64,000 nucleotides of DNA from Hyalella azteca. Taxonomy: Eukaryota; Arthropoda; Malacostraca; Amphipoda; Hyalellidae. Positions 27,920 through 37,447 of this stretch are shown piece after piece (positions within the stretch are counted from its first letter, which is position 1; each line of letters starts with the position of its first letter). The position numbers and the translations under genes were made by a program. Under the pieces are notes generated by a model. The model was not told where the DNA came from. It saw only the letters and a program-made list of their open reading frames with translations, and ran no database searches. The DNA lies in the NCBI RefSeq assembly GCF_000764305.2, contig NW_025932433.1:1-64000 (forward strand). The letters are read 5' to 3'.

Positions 27920-30829
27920 TGGTTTTGTCTAGTAATAAGTTCACGTAAAGGTCTTAAGGTATCATGTGCTCGAACCGAAAGTAAGGAAAACAAAGTATTA
28001 ATTAAGGCAAATACTTCCATTAAAGCAGTCTTTAGTGTTTGAATTTTTATTACAATTTATGACTCTTACTCTTGTATTCAACAGCGACCAGCCAGACAGG
28101 AGTTTCACGAGCTGGACTTATTCGTTGTGGTCTATTAGATTGTTGGTGTTAAATTTTCAGCCTCCATTCTGTATGATTGATCTAGAAAATGAAAAACCTT
28201 GTAAACGACGTCATTCACGAAAGTATTTAGGAGCTAACAAATGCAAGAGACAAGAGTTTTGGTGCGAATATTTTAACCTTTGTTTGCATGTTCTAGTTCA
28301 AACATCGAGCAGAAGATGAAGATTTTAGCCACGAGATGATATTTTTATTGGTTAGAACTATTTGTTGATGTACGATTTTTTGCTCACGAGTCGAGATAAA
28401 CTAGTCTAATTTATTGCTCAGAGAAGCTAGCCTTTCATCTGATAACCACTGCCTCCTGCTTGTACTTCCCCCAACTCCACCCAGCACATACACCACTTGA
28501 CTCCCCTCCAACTTGCGTGCTTTCCTTCTCTCTGGCCTCCCCGTCTTGCACCACTTCCTGCAAATCACTTTAAATGAATAGTATCTCAACAATGAAAATA
28601 GTAGAAGACTAATGTCTTATTGTATCTTTGCATATTACTTCGTTGTTGACTAATAATAGAAATTTGCTTTTGGCATTACCTCATTTAGTAAATGCGAACC
28701 GAACTTGCCCCCACGCATGCACAGTTTTTTTCTTTTTTTTTTTCTTTTTGAAAGGTAGATTTTTCAACTTTCTCTGTTTAATCTTTACTGTGGTCTCGGC
28801 AGATTTCTCTCTTCAGTTTATTTACCGAGTGGTTAGTTATGTTTTCCAATCGCTGAGACGTTATTCTACTCACTACCAAATTTTCTATGTAATTCGGTTT
28901 AGCCTAGTAACATCATCGTTTCTAGAATCGCGTAGAAGAAGCGTAATTAAGCGGTTCCAGCGGCACTTATACGCTTTCTTCACCTCTCGTGCGAGCTACA
29001 TAGCATTGATTTCTGAGTAGCGTGTGCTGGGCAGTGATAGTGTTAGGATGCTTGCAGAGAAATCTTATAAATTGCCAACTTTTTACGGGTTTCCTTCCTA
29101 TAGGATCGGCCTCGCTAAGCCCCACGCTCTCGAGAACTGAATGAGACTCAGTCTCCATTTGTCTCGGGCTCTGAAATTGAAGATGTCGCTTTGCTTCGGG
29201 AAATCGTAACTAATGTGCAGCAGCTACGGCAGCCTCCAACAAATTCTGTCTCCACTTTCGCTTTGAAATTGCTTTGGTCTTGAACACTAAAGCCCGCATC
29301 TGTCGATATCCTAAAGATATTACCATGGATAAGGAATATCTCTTAAGAAATAATAACGTAGGTTGAATTATCGTAATCATCCAATATATTCAGTACAAAA
29401 TGTTCATGGCACTTGATAGGCTACAGGAACTCATTCCAACGCGATACAAAGTACGGATGGGGCTAGGAGGCTTGTGTAGCATTCTTGGAAATATAGATAA
29501 CTTTAAATTCAAACGTGCGCTTATAAAACAGTTCGTTGAAGATTACTTTTGTTCTCATTGATCTGTGTATTGCCGCTCTATACCTTGACTGCTGCTTGAT
29601 CTTCTTATTCCTTCCCTAGATCCCATGATCAATATAAGCGACAGTGGATGATAAGGGAGAAAAAAGGGCTAACGAGCGCGAAGTTCACGTGCGATGTAGG
29701 GAGAAAACACGAGGGACGCATTGAAAAATTTTCTGTCGATAATCTTGAAAAAAATTGAGAAGAATATGGCCTACCGCGAGTCAAGCTTCTTCACGACATG
29801 CATTCAGTGCATGCGAATGAATCAATTTGAAAGTTTTTTCATGTTCTCATTCAAAGTGTATATGTATTTTATACGGGTTATAGTAGATACGATAAACTTC
29901 TTTGATCACTGTAACTTAGTTATGATTTCTCTGAATTGCAGTTAATTTCTCGTACTTTTAAGAGTTTTAATTCTTTCAAAGGAGTTGCAGATGATCATTT
30001 GCAAACCATTACTGACACTCGATGTGTTCGGGTGCGTTTGACAGCTGTGAGCTGCAGTGAGGAGGTTGTTAGATGCAGGTGCTACCCCTCCCTCCTTTCG
30101 CTCATTGGGTCTTAATGATGCATTGCGGGTGACGTTATACCTTTATCGTGTTATTACTTGTTACTCCTCTCACCTCGGCCCCTAACAGGTTAATATTACT
30201 TGTAAACATAACCTATACTTGGTCAATTAAGCCTTACTTTTTGCTCCCAAAAAATTCAGTTACAAATTCTTTTGAATTTTGCCGATGCTTTGCAAGAGTT
30301 TTAGATATCTAAAGTTATCCTGTTGACTTTGTTTAGCTGTTTTTCAAATTTGAAGCCACTTTTCATTCTATTTTGTACCGAAAATTTCACTGCAGCAGCG
30401 ACCACACATTTTCTCGAGCCCTCTCCATTTGTGGGCCAGACCGCCGTTCTCCTTGATCGCGTTAAGTGCATCTCGTACATATTTAATACGCTCTGCGCCT
30501 TCTTCTATCATAATTTTCGTCCGAAAATCCATCTTCCTTATGACCCTTAGCTGTTGTCTTCTCATGACGTGTCACAATTTGTAAATCGAGAATAATTGCC
30601 AATGCTGAATTTTTATAGTGAAATGTCTTAAATTGCTAATAACCGACAGAACTTTGAATTCATAATGCGTTTCATCCCGTCATGACGTATCATGGAATTG
30701 ATGATTAATTTATGCCTACTCAAGTTTCATCGGCGATTAGCTCAAAATTAGTGGATTATGAACTTTTAAGCATGCATGTTTTAGTGGTACATCATTAGCT
30801 CTATCAAAGTCTCTGATATAGGCACTCCT

Positions 30830-31050
30830 TGCAGGCATCTGCGGTCCCTCTTCGCAGGGTGCCTTTACGCGTCGCGTGTGCAAGTTCTGATAATGCTAAA
30901 ATTTAGGCGAACCTAGCCTCCCCTCCTAGACTGTCGCAGCTTTAATGATGCCGGGAGATTGATGATGGTCCGCGGCGCTCTGCCTCTTCTCGCCGCCCGA
31001 CTCCTCTTGTATGACTGTAGGTCCCCTCCCCTCGGTCGTCGAGCGTGCAC
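30830..31050. other. GC-richer intronic block, regulatory candidate
   Basis: About 220 bp of raised GC contains gcgtcgcgtgtgc, ccgcggcgc and the homeobox-partner-like word gattgatgatgg at 30959. No long ORF crosses it. It resembles the other GC islands of this intron and may be an enhancer. That is inference from composition only. Confidence 0.2.
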
Positions 31051-31839
31051 TTCACACTGTATTTCGTTTTTTGTTGAATCACGCTTTGAAAAAGTTCTTC
31101 AGTATTAGCATTCATGTACGTCTGGAGACGTGAAAAGCATGATATGAAGCCTATATTAATATATGCATGAAGCCTATATTCTTAATCAGTGCTTCTCGTG
31201 CGATTAATTTACTTAGAGTTTTACTCACAAGCAAAGTCTTATATTAGTTGTTCCTTATTTCAATGTAAACAAGTATTTTTAGGATTAAAAAGCGAACGTC
31301 GCTACCTCCATTCTTTTTATACCTGCTACCTTATAAAACAGCTTCGCTAAGCCGTTCGATTCCTTAATATCAACTTGAGGTAAGAGAATAAACAATTTGG
31401 CGATCATAAGTGTTGGAAAATACTATTAGTTGGGGCAAAGATTTTCCCCTTGGAGAATTTCTTAATTTTTTCAGATTACGAGTGTAATACTATGACAAAA
31501 CGTGGAAAAATCACTTAGAGTTTACTATTTATTAATTAGCAAATCAATATTTGCTACTTTACTCATTTAACGCATGCATGTTCTTTATTAGTTTCATTAG
31601 TTTCATAATTTAACTGGACACTTTGTGGATGCATTTTAGTTGGCATTCATGTATTTTAAAAGTTGAATGCTGCTTCTTATAATAAAACATTTAACAATAC
31701 ATTTCTGCGGTACAGTGGATTCGCAACATTTTTACATTTTTATTCCACAGTTTTTGGTCAGTTTTAATACGGCGTTACGGTCGAGTATTAATACGTGGTG
31801 TTTACTCTCTTATATCCGAGGGATCAAGAAGAATTCTGA

Positions 31840-31960
31840 GCGCGTCTTGCCGTCGGCGCGAGTGCGCAGCGCCGCCACAATTTAGTAGACAGCGCGGATG
31901 AGCGTGGTCGAGGGAGGCTCGCCCCTCCTCGCTTTGCGACCCAGCGAATTTCCTAAGTTT
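31840..31960. other. GC-rich intronic block
   Basis: A compact island (gccgtcggcgcgagtgcgcagcg at its left end) stands out from AT-rich flanks. It has no recognisable coding content or repeat structure. Confidence 0.2.
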
Positions 31961-34320
31961 CCTGTTTGCTAATATTCAACCGAGCAAATTATGCACTAAC
32001 TTCATGAATCGCTCTGCCTAGCAATACCATTGAATAACATTATATACGACCGCCCTGGGGGTTTATTTGTCTAACTGAATGAACTCAACAGCAGACTTGA
32101 CTGGTAATCAAGTTTGTATGCTAAAATTAAAAATCATATTTATTGGGAATTATTTTCCTATAGGTAACCCAATTATATCGATTACTGGCTTTACGACTAA
32201 TAATCTATCAGCTAAACTAGGCTACGACTGTTACAGCTATATTAGGAAGCATTAAGAATTAATATGTGTTTCGAAGAACTTTGCCTGTGCTAACTTTGAT
32301 ATTTTTGACAGGCCGCCGTCTAGCTTGTTTTAATTTGTCCATGAACACTAAACAAGAAATTAGCAATCTCACTCAAGCCTTCAGAGATTTTACTCTGTAT
32401 TCGAAAATTGTTTCGTAGGAATTTAGTAGAAATTGTGAAGTCGGATAAATTTAAAATCTGTTCCAGACGTCAGTCAGTTGGTGCCTGCCGTTTGCCATAT
32501 ATAATTTTATAATATAATATAATTTTAGTATTGGAGTCGAAGAAATTCCTTGCGATGAGATGGATGTATTTCAGCTGTTCAGAACCTGATACATCATGAT
32601 GTATGGTATTGACGATCTACAAATTTTCGCGAATTTGTTGAGAGTAAGACATATTGCTCCTTAGTTTATTTTCAATTTCCGCAGCCAATATGCAGTTTCA
32701 ATTTTTTGTACTCTGGTATATTCTTAGCTAGATCTCTAGCTGTCTCTTATTGGTTATAATCTATACTTGTGAATATTCCAAGTTCATTTGCAGTGTTTAT
32801 TACTCTACACTCGAGATCATTAGTTAAGAGTGTCTTGTAAACAAGAGTATCAGATTTAATGAGAGTTGGTAATTTTTCCAATGCTCCCGGATTTTCATGT
32901 CGGCAAGCGGCAGCCCTCTTGTTTTACGCAGATGTTCTATTGTTTTCACTCGGGAATTAAGATGGAAAACCTTTTGACTTTTTTTCATAGTACGCTTCCT
33001 TTTGTGCTTGCTAACCTTTCCTCAGGCACGAAAAAGTTTCTGAATAAAAATAGTCTAAGCTGGACGGCAGGCAATGATCTCATCGCAGATTTACTTGCAA
33101 TTTGGATAATTATTCGTATCAAAGAGACCACGACGAGAAAAAACTGCTTATTTTCATACTAATTAGCATGACACACCAAACAAGTGATTGGAAGTGAAAC
33201 TTTTAATTTTCATCTGGTATTCTTGATAGTAATGAGATTGTTTTGAGTGCTTACCGAAGAATATTTATGCGTTTTTTAACGTCTATTTATGGATGCTTAG
33301 TCTTTTTGCATGAAGACCCTACATGTCTACCTGTAGTCATGCGAAAAGTAGCTTCTTGGGGCTTGGGCTCCACGTAAGATGAGACGTATGTCTGAAGTTT
33401 TATCTCCCTTTCTCGAGAAATAGCAAAATCACTAATAAAATTTCTTTAAATAAGTATTTTCTTGGAATTATCATCTCCAAAGACAAAATTAACTTATTTT
33501 TCCTATTTCATTTATAATTATTTCAAGGGTATTAATGAATTTAGATAACTCCTTGTTTATTGTTAATACCAATCATGAAATTAAGTTAAAATGTTTATAA
33601 TTCGGATACAAGGTATTGGGAGGGCTTCTTTCTCTAAACCTGGAAAAAATATTGCCTTCGGCTCAATGGCTCAACTCAAGGCATTTCTCATTAGTTACTG
33701 ATCTTTTATTAAACTTTGACCCATATTAGTTTGAGGATAGTGAAGTGTGATATCCGAGGTTCACTGGTCTCGTAAATTAATGCTCATCTGGATTAGCCAT
33801 CACCTCAAAGAATTACCTCGTATAATTACCACTATGAGAACTGAGATCTTAGCTGGCGCTTTATCCACGTCTTTTCGTGCTGTGTGGTATTAAGTTGGAT
33901 CACTTATTTAGCCTGCATAATGCGAGTAGTTAACTCGACTCTCTCGGATATAATGAAAGGATTTCTGTGCCTAGAAGAATGGCATCTAAATCGTCAAATA
34001 TATTGTCCAGTAGCTTCTCAAACCTTAAATTTGGTAGGAAGCACATATTTTTATACGTTCAAACATTTTTGCTTGGTTTCCTGTTTATTTGCAAGATACC
34101 GTGTTTACTTGCATTCACATTTACAGTACCATGTTTATTTATTTACCTGGAGTTTGTACCTTGAGTTTTTACTAATAGAACAGCTTTGTGAACAGCTCAA
34201 ATAGTTTGGGGATTATTATACCGCATAAAAATAACTGGAAAATTTTAAATTCAAAGCGTGGTTGAATCTAAACGCAAATGATCCTTGATTGCTGAATTGG
34301 TTTTCTGTTTCGTTCGTAAC

Positions 34321-34356
34321 TATATAAGACCCAACTAACTAGTGCATTCCTCAGTC
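34321..34356 (+). promoter_or_regulatory. Candidate TATA + initiator core promoter inside intron
   Basis: TATATAAG at 34321-34328 is followed by TCAGTC at 34351-34356, an exact match to the arthropod initiator consensus. Taking the A at 34353 as +1, the TATA box begins at -32, which is the canonical spacing. A DPE-like agacg sits at +32 to +36, four bases off the usual place. A transcript starting here would run toward the recognition-helix exons 2.3 kb downstream, or be an independent non-coding RNA. The spacing is convincing, but such pairs occur by chance in long AT-rich introns. Confidence 0.35.
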
Positions 34357-36405
34357 AGCAGCCAATTCGGAGGGCAAGTTTTCAGACGTTAATTAGAGCC
34401 ACTGACCAACGATTGACAAGTCTGGGAGAATAAGGCTGTGTACCGCCTGCCGTGACCTCCCGCAATGAACACTGAACGGGCGCGTGCTAGCTCGACGCTG
34501 GGTGCAAAAGTTCACTGGTAACTAGTGAAAAACGCACCCTCGACTGCCTGTCGATAGATTGTTGCGCAGTGATCGCTGGGGAGGGAAGAGAAAAATCCCT
34601 CGAAGGATTGGTCGCAATGTAAACTCAACAAATAAACGTCAACGACGTTAAGCTGTGACCAGTTCTGACGTCGCTCTGACTGCATTAGATTCAGTTCGCA
34701 AACTTTCAAATTAAAACTTCCGAGCAAAATAGTCAATTATTCTTGAAAAACTGTTTTCTAAAAACAATTGTTTCTAATATATAGTCATACCTATCGATAT
34801 TGGTCCTAACAAATTAATATTATTCCGTGCATAATCCCGATAAATGGTCATGTTTCTGGCAAAACCATCTAATACTAACAACTCCCAATGTCCTTTTTTC
34901 GAAAGCGACTGATGACGCAGCATCGCAGTGTATGTATAGGGTCTCTCCAGTCCCCTGCGGCGAACACTACTCCTGCAGTGATCTGTATCGTCGGCTACAG
35001 CATTCCCACATCCGGGCCGTGAGAGGTCACCCCTCAGTATGACTCAAGTTTGCCAATGACATAGAGATCAAGATGACGTCTTTATGACTGTCTTTGGCGC
35101 TCCCCATTATTTTGGATTGAGATTAAAGTTTTGCTATGACTTAACAACTGGGCGTGATCTTCAAACACCGTTCATGCTAGATAATTCCATAAATATGCAA
35201 TTTTTATGCAATTCATTCATTGCTTATACAACAATTTGATCATGTTTTCTGTATGCAAATCCATTGTTGCTTCGTTCGATATATAACACTAAATAACTCA
35301 GTATGTACTTATGGAACGAAGAATTGACCGTGTGTTTGGAAGGACTTGATGGGCTGCTTGCAGTCCGGTCACATGCCTCTCGTTGACATCCTCCCCCAAT
35401 CATTTCTATTAGGCCCGTGTAGTGGCTGTTAGCGGCGTCTATTAGTCTCTAGGTCACCATTACATACGTGACCAACATCAACTTCGGAGGTCGCAGCAAA
35501 ATCGTGCGACAGAAATTGGAGCTAATTACTCTTTGGATTATTTTTTCACGCAGCTTTACCCTTGAAAGCATGACTCTCGCAGCGAATTGTATATATCCTG
35601 TCACTAAAAGCACTGTTTTGGAAATTTGAATGTTCTTGGAAGCACTGTTCTATTTCTTCGACTGTTTTGAACCAATTTTGTGTTGGTTCCCTTCTTATTT
35701 CCATTTTCGTAATCTTTGGGTCGGTGGTCAGTTTCTTGAGCCCCGCGTCGCGCTTTAGTGAACTGAAGCACAGCAGCCTCGGCACTTCGGAAAATAAGCG
35801 AACTGGCAGCTCTTTCAGCGTAGGATTACTTTTCTTAGTATATTTTTAGTTGCTATATAGAATCCAGGTACTCCGCATATTTGAATGAAATGTTGTTGAA
35901 GGTTTATAAATCACATTGTAGAACCGTAATCAATTTAATGCGACGTTAAACCAATGTGGAAGATTCAGTAAGATTTCGAAGTTTTTTTTCACAAGCACGT
36001 GTAATATTCACATACTAAGAGATTGGTACTTCTGTTCTAGAACAATTATTTCTACGAATCTTCAAATATTAATTCGCATTAACCGCCGCAATACAGAGAT
36101 GTCAATCCTCGTTTCAAAACGTCCATATTAAACTTCCAGTAATATAAAACCTGAAGTTGAATGTGTTTCGATGAATAACGCGCTAATTCAATCTTCAATT
36201 CGTGGAACGTATTGTACATCTTCAATATTTTGAGTCTAGGCTTATTTTTACACGAAAAATTACCTTGAATTTTTTCCTTCAAATTATGACGTGAAGCACA
36301 TTGTGTTAATCAATTTCGAGTATACGAGTGCAAAAGTTTTAGACGCGTATTAGTTTCAAGTTTTCGGAAATCTGTTCCATTGCGTTTTCGTGTCAATTTC
36401 TTTTG

Positions 36406-36455
36406 TACAGATTGCTGAAGGTAATTTGCTGGTTACAGATTGCTGAAGGTAATTT
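36406..36455 (+). repeat. 28-bp direct duplication resembling a micro-exon
   Basis: The sequence tacagattgctgaaggtaa occurs at 36406 and again at 36434. Each copy reads as acceptor (ttttgtacag or ggttacag), ten bases ATTGCTGAAG, then donor-like gtaattt. It lies about 240 nt upstream of helix-3 exon copy a. A ten-base exon would shift the frame, so if it is recognised by the spliceosome it would more likely act as a decoy or poison element. Confidence 0.6.
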
Positions 36456-36689
36456 TGGAGATACCTTGTATATTAATAAAATCATTTAATTTGGTAAGTT
36501 CGTGTATTTTTGTAATTGTGAAAATCTATGAATCGGCTAACTTTTTTTATTAGAAGAGAAAATGTAACTAATCCTGACCGTCCCTTCTCTTTCTTACAGA
36601 TTGGAACCTGACAATGGAATTTTTCTTTATCGTATAATTTTTACCTAGAATTATGTATGCATTTCATTGACTAAGTCCTTGTACTTCAG

Positions 36690-36757
36690 GTTTATCAATG
36701 CTCGGCGACGCATTGTTCAGCCTCTCATAGATCAATCCAATCGAGCGGGGGCGAGTG
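36690..36757 (+). CDS. hth: Homothorax recognition-helix exon, copy a
   Basis: The first base completes W48 and the exon then encodes FINARRRIVQPLIDQSNRA followed by GAS and one base G of the next codon. It is 68 nt, with acceptor gtacttcag and a strong donor gtaagt. FINARRR is the Meis-type recognition helix, including N51 and the R53-R55 block that contact DNA. Compared with copy b it has Leu in place of Met at about homeodomain position 60, and three extra codons that lengthen the linker to the tail (NRAGAS-V instead of NRA-V). Entry and exit phases match copy b exactly, so either can join 990-1066 to 41207-41382 in frame. Joining a to b puts TAG in frame after eight codons. The frame stays open past the donor for 45 more codons, so intron retention or an alternative end is also possible. 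Confidence 0.9.
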
Positions 36758-36897
36758 GTAAGTCGTTCCGACCTATTGCTCACGCCACCATACCCTCGCC
36801 ACAAGCTCTTCCCCCTTGGAATTCAACAAATGATCCTGATCTCAAAAGAAAATTGTTTGAATCAACATTTCCAAACTTTGTAATGACCTTTGATTAA
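36758..36897 (+). other. Open read-through extension after exon copy a
   Basis: If the gtaagt donor of copy a is not used, the frame continues with GKSFRPIAHATIPSPQALPP and on to TAA at 36895-36897. The first part is richer in GC than the following intron. No AATAAA is close downstream, so a terminal-exon use is not well supported. Splicing at the strong donor is the default reading. Confidence 0.25.
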
Positions 36898-37239
36898 TTA
36901 TTCACTAATTTGGCTTCGTGAAATTGCGATTTTTATAAATGCGAAGGGAAGAACTGTGAAGACGTGGAATGAGAACGCTACTTTGTCCAAATCCGGTTTG
37001 ACTTTCTACTCGTCTCCTTGAATTCATTTTCGTTTCTTGAGCTTTCATTCTCCTTGAATATTTTATATTTCAATGCGCCTTAGATACGCTTTTTAAAAAC
37101 CCTTGGCGATGTATCCTTATTTTTTATTTCTTTATAACGCTTTATAGCAGCCTCGCGAAATTGTCCAACTTTTGTCGAATGTTCTGTAATGCCGATCTTT
37201 ACCCTCATTTTATCCATTCGCTTATGTACATCGAAGCCC

Positions 37240-37276
37240 TGCTGCTGCTGCTGCTGCTGCTGCTACTGCTACTTTG
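37240..37276 (+). repeat. CTG microsatellite between the two helix-3 exons
   Basis: About nine CTG units followed by ctactgctac lie in the 631-nt intron between copies a and b, roughly 115-150 nt upstream of copy b. In RNA this is a CUG tract, a dense run of YGCY words, which is the binding motif of Muscleblind-family splicing factors. Regulatory use here is inference. Confidence 0.85.
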
Positions 37277-37388
37277 GTATCTTATTTACTGAAAATCTAC
37301 GACGCTAACCTTCTCTTTAGATTGTAAGGTATCACCTGTCACGCTTTGCTGCACTCCCTAACCGCCTTATTTTTTTCTCTCTCTGAAG

Positions 37389-37447
37389 GTTCATCAATGC
37401 AAGGCGGCGCATAGTTCAGCCAATGATCGATCAGAGTAATCGTGCCG
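37389..37447 (+). CDS. hth: Homothorax recognition-helix exon, copy b (canonical)
   Basis: The exon completes W48 and encodes FINARRRIVQPMIDQSNRA plus one base G. It is 59 nt, following the pyrimidine-rich acceptor ttttttctctctctgaag and ending at gtaagt. The peptide is the standard Meis/Hth sequence through the recognition helix and its C-terminal extension, so I take this as the ancestral form. Spliced to 41207 the junction codon is GTG, giving NRAV as in insect Hth. Against copy a, 18 of 19 aligned residues are identical while 11 codons differ silently, including a TCC/AGT serine switch. That pattern indicates long maintenance of both copies by selection. Retention of the following intron would add 28 codons before TAG. 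Confidence 0.95.

Larger units (their letters stand above)
1067..36689 (+). other. hth: 35.6-kb intron splitting the homeodomain
   Basis: The intron runs from the gtgagt donor at 1067 to the gtacttcag acceptor ending at 36689. It interrupts the W48 codon of the homeodomain in phase 2. It is mostly AT-rich and looks T-rich on the sense strand. Short ORFs of 60-140 codons occur in all frames and none resembles a known protein. Within it I single out GC-richer blocks, short direct repeats, a possible alternative terminal exon and a possible promoter, each listed separately. The remaining stretches show poly-T and poly-A runs and nothing else I can name. Introns of this size in developmental transcription factor genes often house enhancers, which is general knowledge and not something the sequence proves here. 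Confidence 0.9.

Noticed and set aside
36755..36756. Alternative donor GT three bases before the chosen donor of exon copy a
   Set aside because: It would keep the frame, but its context (cga|gtggta) is far weaker than gtg|gtaagt, and the gtaagtcg context is shared with copy b.
36690..36757. Copy a as a dead pseudo-exon
   Set aside because: Intact splice sites, matching phases and near-complete amino-acid identity despite many silent changes argue against decay.
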